A stretch of 64,000 nucleotides of DNA from CAIWAH01 sp964602595 (GTDB taxonomy: Bacteria > Verrucomicrobiota > Verrucomicrobiia > Limisphaerales > UBA9464). Numbering within the stretch: the stretch's first letter is position 1; every line of letters starts with the position of its first letter. Of this stretch, positions 1-8,636 are shown one piece after another. The notes under the pieces are model-generated. The model searched no databases. It saw nothing but the letters and a program-made list of their open reading frames with translations, and had not been told where the DNA came from. The stretch lies in the NCBI GenBank assembly GCA_964602595.1, contig CAZRRO010000004.1, positions 310,001 through 374,000 of the forward strand. Reading direction: 5' to 3'. The translations under genes were made by a program, and so were the position numbers.

Positions 1-190
1 GCTGCCCCAGCCGAATCCAGTCCCGCACCGGTTGGGTGGACACGCCCAGCAACCGGGCTGCCCCGCGCACGCTGAGAAAACGGGGCAACTCAGTCGCCCG
101 GATGGCCTGCTCAATGTCCGCGGCCCGCTGGGCGATCTGCCAAGCAGCCGGGCCACGTTGCCACGGAAGAATGGCACGAGGGCTTGTCAT
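1..190 (-). CDS. Helix-turn-helix protein, partial (C-terminus beyond window)
   Basis: The frame opens at an ATG at 190 and runs off the left edge, giving about 63 residues. Its visible part is a hydrophilic helix followed by a segment reading FLSVRGAARLLGVSTQPVRDW, which has the A-x-x-L-G-V-S-x-x-x-V-x-x-W pattern of an excisionase/Fis-type helix-turn-helix. It is therefore probably a DNA-binding protein. The same frame is open upstream without a stop into the methyltransferase remnant, so this may be the true start or the tail of a fused reading frame. Function beyond DNA binding cannot be judged from the fragment. Confidence 0.45.
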   Translation of the reverse strand, partial: MTSPRAILPWQRGPAAWQIAQRAADIEQAIRATELPRFLSVRGAARLLGVSTQPVRDWIRLGQ

Positions 191-241
191 GAGGATTCCA
201 GCGGACCGTTCGGCGACATGATGAAGGCAGCCTTCGCTAGT

Positions 242-1836
242 GTAGGCGAGCACGGCGTCGCGGCATTCGATGTTGTGGAAGGCCTTGATGATGTGCTCGG
301 GCGGGGCGACGCGGCCCCGGGTGCGGAAGTGCCATTGCAGGTAGCCGATCCACAGGACCAGCTCGGCGATGGCGGCGGCGCGCGGGTTCACCTCCAGGCC
401 GAGGAGCTGGTGCGGATCGACGGTGAAGCCGGCCAGTTCGAGCGCGGCCTGCTCGTGGCCCAGCCGGTGGAGGCCGTCGAGCACCTCCCCTTCGATCCGC
501 TTGAGGTGTTCCAGGGTGACGTAGAGGAAATTGCCGGAGCCGCAGGCGGGATCGAGCACGCGCACCTCGCACAGGCGGCGGTGGAAGCGTTGCACCTCGG
601 CGGCGGCTTCCTCCGTCTTGCCCTGGCGGTCGAGGGTGAGCGCGGCGGCCCGGGCGGCTTCCCACTCGGCGCGCAGCGGCTCGACGACGGTGGGGACGAC
701 GAGGCGCTCGACGTAGGCCCGGGGCGTGTAGTGCGCGCCCAGCCGGTGGCGTTCGCGGGGATTGAGCGCGCGTTCCAGCAGGGTGCCGAAGATGGCGGGC
801 TCCACGTCGCGCCAGTCGGCCCGGGAGGCCTCGATCAGCAGCTCGAACTGGTCGGCGGTGAGCGGGAGCGCGGTGGCCTGCTCGAAGAGGCCGCCGTTGA
901 AGTGGCGCACCTTTTCGCGAAGCACGGTGGAGAAGCCGGCGGTCTTCATGCGGCCCCACAGTTCCTCGATCATCGGGACGAACTGCTCGGGGTGGCCGTG
1001 GAGGCTCTTGAGCAGGTTCACGAAGCTGTCCTTGGGTAGCAGCTCCACGTCCTCGGCGAACATGGTGAAGAGCGCCCGCATGAGGAAGGTGGCGACGGCT
1101 TCGGCGCTGTGGCCGCTCTTTTCCAACGAAGCGGCGAGGCGTCCGAGGCTCTGCGCGATCTCGCGGGTGACGCGGGCGCTGCGCTTCGCGGGGTCGAGCG
1201 CGGCGGGATCGGTCCACGCCAGGCGGAGGCGCTCACGGACGGCGGGCTCGTTCAGCCGGTCGAGCCGGAGGCGGTGGCTCTGCGGATCGGGGAACGGGAC
1301 ATAGGCGCCGCCGGTGCGGGTGAACTCGGAGTAAAGTTCGAGGCTGTGGCCGACATCCACGACGACCAGCAGCGGCGGCCGGCCTTCGGTGGCCGGGAGG
1401 GCGCGGGCGTAGTGCTCAGCCTGGCCGCGGGCCTTGAGCATGGCCCCGTCCCAGCCGCGCTGCCGCGCTGGGCGTGGCCCTTCTTGGCGGCCTTGGCCTT
1501 GGCCAGGGTGGCGGCGGCGAGGGTTTCGGCGGGTTCGGCCTTCTCGACGCCCTGCTTGGCTTCGAGCACGAAGCAGCCGCGTTTGTAGAGGTCGATGCGC
1601 CCGGTGCTGGTCGTGCCGTCGGGATGCTGGAAGGTGACGCTGCGCTCGAAGACGTAGGCGTTGTCCGCGTCGTCGGGCCGGGTCGGATCAGGCCGCGGGA
1701 CGCCAAGCAGGTCGCACAGTTCGGCGAGGAAAAGCTGGTAGTTGGCCCGCTCCGCCGCGCCGGAGTTCTGCCAGCGGGCGATGAAGGCCGCCGGGTCCGG
1801 CGACGGGACGGCGGTGTTGGCGGCGGCGCGGGGCAT
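242..1836 (-). pseudogene. MmeI-like class I SAM-dependent DNA methyltransferase, frameshifted and truncated
   Basis: From the ATG at 1836 the product begins MPRAAANTAVPSPDPAAF and continues with the N-terminal region of MmeI-like restriction-modification enzymes (FERSVTFQHPDGTTSTGRID, CFVLEAKQG). Near 1455 the frame breaks: the family sequence resumes in the next frame as WDGAMLKARGQAEHYARALP, so one base appears lost. The second frame carries methyltransferase motif I (DPACGSGNF) near 530-560. At about 242, just after a segment reading NIECRDAVLAY, similarity stops abruptly, before the catalytic NPPF/Y motif IV and the target-recognition domain that the family should have. The gene is thus very likely non-functional. 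Upstream lies the divergent Kai operon, about 200 bp away. A sequencing error could explain the frameshift but not the truncation. Confidence 0.8.
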
Positions 1837-2037
1837 TTGGCGGCGATTGCTTACGCCCGCCGGGCCGGGGCTGTCGAGCCGGGGCGAACCGGTGGCTGGC
1901 AAAATACCATTGGCGAGTTCCGCACCCGCCACGCATGGTTCGACTAGAGCACGGCCGAAATCACCATAGGTTATGAGCTCCCACCGGACCAGAAGTCCGG
2001 TGACCGGCCTCCGCAGCAACCGATCGCGCCATCCACC

Positions 2038-3786
2038 GTGAGCAAGTCTATCCGCATCGCCCACAAACTGGCCAAGGCCACCACCGGCATCGAGGGGTTG
2101 GACGAAATCACCGGCGGGGGGCTGCCCCGGGGACGGACCACGCTGGTGCTGGGCGGGCCGGGCTCGGGCAAAACCATCCTGGCCCTGCAAACATTGGTGA
2201 ACGGGGCGACCCGGTGGCGCGAACCGGGCATCTTCGTGGCGTTTGAGGAGAGCTCGCGCCGCATCCTGGCCAACGCGGCCACCTTTGGCTGGAATCTGCC
2301 CGTGCTGGAGCGCCGTCAGCTGTTCTTCCTGGATGCCCAGCCATCGCTGGACCTGGTGCAGGCCGGGAGCTTTGATCTTCAAGGCCTGCTGGCCTCCCTC
2401 GCGGCCAAGGTGGACGCGATGAAGGCCCGGCGCGTCGTCTTCGATTCGGTGGACATGCTGGTCGGCTTGCTGGCCGAGCCGGCGGCCGAGCAGCGCGAAC
2501 TCCACCGCCTGCACGAGTGGCTGCTGGAACGCGACCTGACCGCCCTGGTGACGGCGAAGGTCCATGCCCCGGCAGTCCCTGCCCAGCCGGCCTTCGACCA
2601 GCTTCAGTTCATGGTGGATTGCGCGGTGCGCCTGAACCACGACACCGTCTCCGGGGTCTCCCAGCGCAGCCTGCGGGTGCTGAAATTCCGCGGCTCGGGT
2701 TTCTCCGAGAACGAATCGCCGCTGCTCATCGGGCCGAACGGCATCGAGGTGGCCGGACTGCGCGGCCTGGAAGGCGCCGCCGCGGTCTCCCACGAGCGCG
2801 TTGCCTCCGGCGTCCGGCGCCTGGATGCCATGCTTGGGGGCGGTTACTACCGCGGCGCCTGCGTGCTGATCACGGGTTCCCCCGGCACGGCCAAGACCAC
2901 CCTGGGCGGCGCCTTCGCCGAAGCCGCCTGCGCCCGGGGCGAACGCACGCTGCTGGTCAGCTTCGACAGCGAACCGGCGGAGATCGTGCGCAACCTGGCC
3001 TCCGTGCGCGTGCGGTTGGACCGCTTCGTGCGCAACGGCCGGCTGCACGTGCATTCGGCCCGCACCAGCGTGAGCAGCGCCGAGGTCCACCTGCTGAACA
3101 TCCGTGCGCTCGCGCGTGCGCACCGGGTGCGCAACCTGGTGATTGACCCCGTCTCGGCCCTCGGCAAGACCGGCAACGAGGATACCGCGCACAGCGTGGT
3201 CGAGCGCCTCATTGACTGGGCCAAGGCGCGGGGGATCACCGTGGTCTGCACCAGCCTGCTGGCCCGGGAGCAGCCGGAATCCGAGGGCACGCCCCTGCAG
3301 ATCTCCACCATTGCCGACACCTGGATCCATCTCAGCTACGTGGTGAATGCCGGCGAACGCAACCGCGCCCTCACCATCATCAAGTCCCGCGGCACCGCCC
3401 ATTCCAACCAGGTGCGTGAACTCGTCCTGCACGACCGCGGCGTCACCCTCACCGATGTCTATCGGGCGGACGGCCAGGTGCTGATGGGCACGCTGCGCTG
3501 GCAGCAGGAGCAGGCCGAACGCACGGAACAGGAACGCCTCGAGACGGACCTGCAACGCAAACGCCGCGAGCTCAAGCTGGCCCAGGCCGAACTGAACAGC
3601 CAGGCCGCACGGCTTCGCCAGGAACTCAGCCTCAAGGAGGCCGAGCTCGCGCTGCTCCGCCAGACCGAGTCACGGCGCCAGTCGGACCAGCAGCGGAGGC
3701 GCGAAGAAATGAGCCGGCTGCGGCAGGGTGATTCTGCCCGCATCCGGCGTGGCCAGGCCCGCGCCAGTGCCCCGAAAGCGCCATGA
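2038..3786 (+). CDS. kaiC: KaiC-like double-domain RecA ATPase
   Basis: A 582-residue KaiC-family protein from a GTG start. Two RecA-like domains are visible: CI with Walker A GGPGSGKT (39-46), paired glutamates E70-E71 and Walker B-like VFDSVD (134-139), and CII with GSPGTAKT (280-287) and VIDPVS (368-373). The CII segment LQISTIADTW places S423-T424 where cyanobacterial KaiC has its autophosphorylated Ser-Thr pair. A charged coiled-coil-like tail (about 485-560) replaces the usual short C-terminus, making it longer than cyanobacterial KaiC (about 519). The stop overlaps the next start by 4 bp (ATGA), so it heads an operon with kaiB and signalling kinases. Known KaiC proteins act in circadian timing or, outside cyanobacteria, in stress-linked signalling; which applies here is unknown. 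No kaiA is seen. Confidence 0.9.
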   Translation: MSKSIRIAHKLAKATTGIEGLDEITGGGLPRGRTTLVLGGPGSGKTILALQTLVNGATRWREPGIFVAFEESSRRILANAATFGWNLPVLERRQLFFLDAQPSLDLVQAGSFDLQGLLASLAAKVDAMKARRVVFDSVDMLVGLLAEPAAEQRELHRLHEWLLERDLTALVTAKVHAPAVPAQPAFDQLQFMVDCAVRLNHDTVSGVSQRSLRVLKFRGSGFSENESPLLIGPNGIEVAGLRGLEGAAAVSHERVASGVRRLDAMLGGGYYRGACVLITGSPGTAKTTLGGAFAEAACARGERTLLVSFDSEPAEIVRNLASVRVRLDRFVRNGRLHVHSARTSVSSAEVHLLNIRALARAHRVRNLVIDPVSALGKTGNEDTAHSVVERLIDWAKARGITVVCTSLLAREQPESEGTPLQISTIADTWIHLSYVVNAGERNRALTIIKSRGTAHSNQVRELVLHDRGVTLTDVYRADGQVLMGTLRWQQEQAERTEQERLETDLQRKRRELKLAQAELNSQAARLRQELSLKEAELALLRQTESRRQSDQQRRREEMSRLRQGDSARIRRGQARASAPKAP

Positions 3787-4073
3787 GTTCCCGTCCTCAG
3801 TTCCGCTTCCGGCTTTACGTGGCCGGGGCCTCGGCCAACTCGAGCCAGGCGCTCACCAACCTTCGCGGCCTTTGTCAGCAGTGTCTGCCGGGCGAGCATG
3901 AGATCGAGGTCGTGGACGTGTTGCAGGAACCTGCCCGGGCCCTGCGCGAGCGCGTGCTGGTGACGCCGACCCTGGTCAAGCTGGCGCCGAGGCCGGAAGC
4001 GCGCCTCATCGGCAATCTCAGCCGGACCGAGCTGGTGCGACAAACCCTCGGACTCCCCCCCGGCATCGCATGA
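3783..4073 (+). CDS. kaiB: KaiB-like thioredoxin-fold protein
   Basis: A 96-residue protein with the KaiB pattern: RFRLYVAGASANSSQALTNL at the start, then the VVDVLQEPARA segment, LVTPTLVKLAP and a GNLS motif before the C-terminus. KaiB binds KaiC CII in the cyanobacterial clock and competes with the kinase SasA there. Length and the conserved TPTL-x-K-x-x-P segment match the single-domain family. It starts inside the kaiC stop and its own stop overlaps the start of the following giant kinase, which implies translational coupling of all three. The family assignment is strong; a timing role is inference. Confidence 0.92.
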   Translation: MSSRPQFRFRLYVAGASANSSQALTNLRGLCQQCLPGEHEIEVVDVLQEPARALRERVLVTPTLVKLAPRPEARLIGNLSRTELVRQTLGLPPGIA

Positions 4074-7000
4074 ATTCCAACCCCGAACGCCCGGATAGCC
4101 CTGCCGAGGCGGAACTCACCGCGCTCGTCCGGCAACTGGCCAAGGCGGAGGCCGCCCTTCAGGCCTACCTCGCGGACCAGGTGGACGCCGTGGTGGACGA
4201 CCGCGGGCAACCATACCTGCTGCAGGCCGCGCAGGAGCAACTGGTCAGCAGTGAAGCCGCCCAGCGGCGGGCGGCCGAGATGCAGGCGGCGATCCTTGAC
4301 GCGCTGCCCGCGCACATCGCCCTCCTGAACCGGGAGGGTATCATCCTGGCGGTCAACGAATCCTGGCAGCGCTTTGCCACCGCCAACGTGCTGCAGGCCG
4401 CGGATTCCGCGGTCGGCCTGAACTATCTCGCCGTGTGCGATGGCGCCACCGGCGAATGCTCCGAGGAAGCCCGAGCCGCCGCCGCCGGCATCCGCCAGGT
4501 CCTCCGGGGCGAAGTGCCGGAGTTTGTCCTCGAATACCCCTGCCATTCCCCGACGGAACCCCGTTGGTTCCGGCTCATGGTCACACCGCTCCGGGACGGA
4601 CGGACGGACGGTGCGGTGGTGATGCATGTCAACGTCACCGCGCGGCGGCAGGCGGAGGATGCCCTCCGGGCCAGCGAGGCGAACATGGCCGCCGCCCAGC
4701 GGATCGCCCATTTCGGCAGTTGGGAGTTGGATTTGGGGGATCTGGGTAATCTCGACGGCAATTCGCTGCGCTGGTCGGACGAAATGTTCCGCATCGCCGG
4801 CTTCGAGCCGGGCGCGGTGGCGGTCACCAACGAGCTGTTCTTCCGCCTGGTTCCCCCGGAGGAACACGCCGTCATCCGCACGGCCGTGGCGGGCACACTT
4901 GCCGAAGGGCAGCCCTATTCCCTGGTGCACCGGCTCATCCGTCCTGATGGCACCGTGCGGGTGGTGCATGAGGTCGCGCAATTGGTCGCCAGCGGACAGG
5001 GCGACACGCCCCCGAAGCTGGTCGGCACCGCGCACGACATCACGGAGCGGGTGCAGACGGAGGACGAGCGGAACCGCCTGTTCACCCTGTCCTTGGACCT
5101 GCTGTGCGTGGCCGGTTTCGACGGCCGGCTCCAGCAGGTGAACCCGGCGTGGACCGAGTGCCTGGGCTGGTCCGACGACGAGTTGACCAACCGGCCCATG
5201 CTCGACTTCGTCCTGCCCCAGGACCACGAGGCCACCTTGCGCGTGCGGGAGCGGATTCACCGGGGCGAGCCGATCCGGGGGTTCGAGAACCGCTACCGGT
5301 GCAAGGACGGTTCCCACCGCTGGCTTTCGTGGAGCGTCCACCCGCTGCCGGAGTCGCGGCAGGTCTTCGCGGTCGCGCACGATGTCACCGCGCGCAAGCG
5401 CGCCGAGTTGCACTCATCCATCTTCGCCAACCTGGGAAGCCGGCTGAGCGGCTCGACGACCGTGGAGGAATCGGCGCGCGTCATCCTGGACGCCGCGGAC
5501 CAATTGTTCGGGTGGGATGCCTGCTGGCTGCACCGGCACGATGCCGCCAGCGGGCTTTCCCGGTCCGTGTTGAACCTGGACCTGCTGGAAGGCCGGCGAC
5601 AGGTCGTCCCCCCGGCCTACGAGGATGCCCCGCCCTCGCCCCTCGTCCAAGACGCGATCCGGGAGGGGGGGAAGCTGATCCTCCGCAGGCAGCCGCCCAC
5701 GGGGCCGGATCAGCTCGTCCCCTACGGTGCCACGGACCGGCTCTCGGCTTCCCTGATGATTGTCCCGGTGCGCCACGCCGGCGAACCGATCGCCGTGCTG
5801 TCCATCCAGAGCTACACGCCCAACGCCTACACTCCCGCCGACCTGGCCAGCCTGCAGGCGCTGGCCGATTACTGCGCCGCAGCGTTCGCGCGCATCCGCG
5901 CCGTGGAGTCCCTGCGCCGGAGCGAACAGGAACAGCGCCATCTGGCGGAGGAACTGGAGCGGGAGCGCGCCCGCCTCGCCGCCGCCCAGCGGGTCGCAAG
6001 GATGGGCAGTTGGGAAACCGATCTCGAAACCCTGACGGTCGTGTGGTCCGAGGAAACCCACCACATCTTCGAGACCGACCCGGCCACGTTCCAACCCACT
6101 CACCAGCGCTTCCTCGGGCTTGTCCATCCTGACGACCGCGCCCGCGTGGATGCGGCCTTCCATGGCTCCCTGGATCAGACCGGACCGGAGGTGATCGAAC
6201 ACCGGCTCCAGATGACCGACGGCCGGATCAAGTTCATCGAGGAACGCTGGGAGGTCTTGCACAATGCCCAGGGCGAGCCGCTGCGTGCCCTGGGCACCTG
6301 CCGCGATGTGACCGAGCAACGAGCCGCCGAAACCGAACTCCACCGCACCCACGAACTGCTGCGCGCGGTGGCCGACAACATCACCGACGCCGTCTTTGTG
6401 AAAGATCTGCAGGGGCGCTACCTGCTGTTCAACGAGGCGGCCGCGCGCTTCGTCGGCAGGCCGGTCGGGGAGGTGCTCGGCCGGGATGACACCGCCCTCT
6501 TCGGCCCGGAAGACGCCCGCGTCATCCAGGAAAGCGACCGGCGGGTGATGGAGTCCAACCAGGTCCACACCACCGAGGAGGTGCTCACCGCCGCCGGCGT
6601 GACCCGCACTTACCTTGCCACCAAGGCCCCTTACCGCGATGGGAACGGCAACGTCATCGGCCTGGTGGGGATCTCCCGCGACATCACCGCCCGCATGGCG
6701 GCCGAAGCGAGGATCCGGGAAAGTGAGGAGCGTTTCCGTTTGCTGAGCCGGGCCACCAACGACGCCATCTGGGACTGGGATCTGGCCACCGGCAAGTTGT
6801 GGTGGAATGAAGGGTTTGAAACCCTCTTCGGTTTTGCCCGTGCGGAGGTCGAAGCCAGCATCGAATCCTGGACCAACCGCATCCACCCGGACGACCACCA
6901 GACGGTGGTGGCCGCCATACACCGGACGATTGACGGCGACGCCGCCAGTTGGTCGGGCGAATACCGCTTCCGCCGCAAGGACGGCTCGTATGCCTACGTG

Positions 7001-8617
7001 CTGGACCGGGGCCACGTCATCCGCGACGCCCAAGGCCAGCCCGTCCGCATGATCGGCGGCATGACCGACCTCACCCAGCGGCGGCAGGCGGAGGAGAAGC
7101 TGCGCGAGCAGGCCGCCCTCCTGGATGCCGCGCACGAGGCCATCCTCGTCAAGGACTCAGCCGACCGAATCATCTATTGGAACCGGGGGGCCGAGCGAAT
7201 CTATGGCTGGACCGCCGCCGAAGCCCTGGGCCACCGGTCCGTCGAACTGCTGCACGCGGATGCGGGAAAATTCTCGGACGCCTTGGCCAGCCTGCTGGAG
7301 CGGGGCGAGTGGCAGGGCGAAATGTCCAAGCGCACGAAGGACAACCGGGCGATCATTGTCGAGGTGCGGTGGACGCTGGTGCGGGACGAACATGGAAACC
7401 CAAAATCCATCCTCGCCATCAACACCGACCTGACGGAGCGCAAGAAGGTGGAGCAGCAGTTCCTGCGGGCGCAGCGCATGGAAAGCATCGGCACGCTGGC
7501 CGGAGGCATTGCGCACGACCTCAACAACATCCTGGCTCCGATCCTGATGTCGGTGCAGCTCCTGCGCGTCATGGTAGCCGACCACGGGGGGGCCGACCGG
7601 GAGTTGGACGAACTGGTGGCCACCCTGGAAAGGAGCGCCAAGCGTGGCTCCGAACTGGTGAAGCAGGTGCTTTCCTTCGCCCGCGGCGTCGAGGGGGAAC
7701 GGGTGCCGGTCAATGTCTTCCACCTGGCCCGGGACATCGCCCACATCGTCCACGAAACGTTCCCCAAGAACCTGGTGTTCGAGCTCCGGTCGGCCCGCGA
7801 ACTCCGGACCGTGACCGGCGACCCCACCCAGATTCACCAGGTGATGTTGAACCTCTGCGTCAACGCGCGCGATGCCATGCCCTGCGGCGGCCTGCTGAGC
7901 GTCACGCTGGAGAACGCGGTGCTGGACGAGCTGTATGCCGGCATGGACCCCGATGCCAAGCCGGGCAACTACGTCCTGATCGAGGTCGCCGACACCGGCA
8001 CCGGCATGCCGGCGGAGATCCGGGACCGCATCTTCGAGCCGTTCTTCACCACCAAGGAGACCGGCAAGGGCACGGGTCTCGGCCTGTCCACCAGCCTGGG
8101 CATCGTCCGCAGCCACGGTGGGTTCATCAACCTCCAGAGCGAAGTGGGCCGGGGCAGCCGGTTCCGGGTTTACCTGCCGGCCCGACCCGGCACCGAGGCG
8201 GCCGACACCACCGCGGCGACGGCGCCCGCCCTGCCCCGCGGCCATGGTGAGCTGGTGCTGGTCGTGGACGATGAGGAAGGCGTGCGCCGGGTCGCGCAGA
8301 AGACGCTGGAGCGTTACGGCTACCGGGTGCTGCTGGCCGCCCACGGGGCCGAGGCCGTGGCGCTCTATGCCCAGCGCCGCCACGAAATTGCCCTGGTCCT
8401 CACCGACATGGCCATGCCCGTCATGAACGGGCCCGCCACCATCATCGCCCTCAAGGCCCTCAACCCGCAGGTGAAGATCGTGGGCTCCAGCGGTCTGGCG
8501 ACCCAGGAGGATGTGAACCAGGCCACCGGCGCGGGCGTGTCACACTTTGTGCCGAAGCCCTACACTGCCGACACCCTGCTGCAGACCCTGGCCCAGGTGC
8601 TCGGCGAGCGCGGCTGA
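4070..8617 (+). CDS. Giant multi-PAS/GAF hybrid histidine kinase
   Basis: A 1515-residue soluble sensor kinase. In order: a short N-terminal helix, about three PAS domains, a GAF domain (about 460-610), about four more PAS domains (PAC-type ends such as MVTPLRDGRTDGAVVMHVNV), a HisKA domain with H1149 in GGIAHDLNNILAPI, an HATPase_c domain (EPFFTTKETGKGTGLGLST) and a C-terminal receiver with phospho-acceptor D1446 in LTDMAMPVMNGP. No membrane segment or signal peptide is visible, so it should be cytoplasmic. Its start overlaps the kaiB stop by 4 bp, so it is a plausible output or input partner of the KaiC/KaiB pair, the position that SasA-like kinases take functionally. The catalytic half is strikingly similar to that of the last kinase in the operon (11434-13497). 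The signal sensed is unknown. Confidence 0.9.
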   Translation: MNSNPERPDSPAEAELTALVRQLAKAEAALQAYLADQVDAVVDDRGQPYLLQAAQEQLVSSEAAQRRAAEMQAAILDALPAHIALLNREGIILAVNESWQRFATANVLQAADSAVGLNYLAVCDGATGECSEEARAAAAGIRQVLRGEVPEFVLEYPCHSPTEPRWFRLMVTPLRDGRTDGAVVMHVNVTARRQAEDALRASEANMAAAQRIAHFGSWELDLGDLGNLDGNSLRWSDEMFRIAGFEPGAVAVTNELFFRLVPPEEHAVIRTAVAGTLAEGQPYSLVHRLIRPDGTVRVVHEVAQLVASGQGDTPPKLVGTAHDITERVQTEDERNRLFTLSLDLLCVAGFDGRLQQVNPAWTECLGWSDDELTNRPMLDFVLPQDHEATLRVRERIHRGEPIRGFENRYRCKDGSHRWLSWSVHPLPESRQVFAVAHDVTARKRAELHSSIFANLGSRLSGSTTVEESARVILDAADQLFGWDACWLHRHDAASGLSRSVLNLDLLEGRRQVVPPAYEDAPPSPLVQDAIREGGKLILRRQPPTGPDQLVPYGATDRLSASLMIVPVRHAGEPIAVLSIQSYTPNAYTPADLASLQALADYCAAAFARIRAVESLRRSEQEQRHLAEELERERARLAAAQRVARMGSWETDLETLTVVWSEETHHIFETDPATFQPTHQRFLGLVHPDDRARVDAAFHGSLDQTGPEVIEHRLQMTDGRIKFIEERWEVLHNAQGEPLRALGTCRDVTEQRAAETELHRTHELLRAVADNITDAVFVKDLQGRYLLFNEAAARFVGRPVGEVLGRDDTALFGPEDARVIQESDRRVMESNQVHTTEEVLTAAGVTRTYLATKAPYRDGNGNVIGLVGISRDITARMAAEARIRESEERFRLLSRATNDAIWDWDLATGKLWWNEGFETLFGFARAEVEASIESWTNRIHPDDHQTVVAAIHRTIDGDAASWSGEYRFRRKDGSYAYVLDRGHVIRDAQGQPVRMIGGMTDLTQRRQAEEKLREQAALLDAAHEAILVKDSADRIIYWNRGAERIYGWTAAEALGHRSVELLHADAGKFSDALASLLERGEWQGEMSKRTKDNRAIIVEVRWTLVRDEHGNPKSILAINTDLTERKKVEQQFLRAQRMESIGTLAGGIAHDLNNILAPILMSVQLLRVMVADHGGADRELDELVATLERSAKRGSELVKQVLSFARGVEGERVPVNVFHLARDIAHIVHETFPKNLVFELRSARELRTVTGDPTQIHQVMLNLCVNARDAMPCGGLLSVTLENAVLDELYAGMDPDAKPGNYVLIEVADTGTGMPAEIRDRIFEPFFTTKETGKGTGLGLSTSLGIVRSHGGFINLQSEVGRGSRFRVYLPARPGTEAADTTAATAPALPRGHGELVLVVDDEEGVRRVAQKTLERYGYRVLLAAHGAEAVALYAQRRHEIALVLTDMAMPVMNGPATIIALKALNPQVKIVGSSGLATQEDVNQATGAGVSHFVPKPYTADTLLQTLAQVLGERG

Positions 8618-8636
8618 CCCGGCCATTTCCCCGACC

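Noticed and set aside
237..1217. Long Arg/Pro-rich open frame on the minus strand
   Set aside because: It is an off-frame reading of the methyltransferase remnant; the family motifs (DPACGSGNF and others) lie in another frame.
1252..3555. 767-codon minus-strand open frame covering the kaiC region
   Set aside because: Most of it is antisense to kaiC and reads as low-complexity high-GC shadow; only its last part (from 1836 down to about 1455) is real methyltransferase sequence.
2038..4073. True cyanobacterial-type circadian clock
   Set aside because: KaiA is absent and kaiC has a different tail; KaiBC homologues outside cyanobacteria often serve other functions, so I limit the call to Kai-like.
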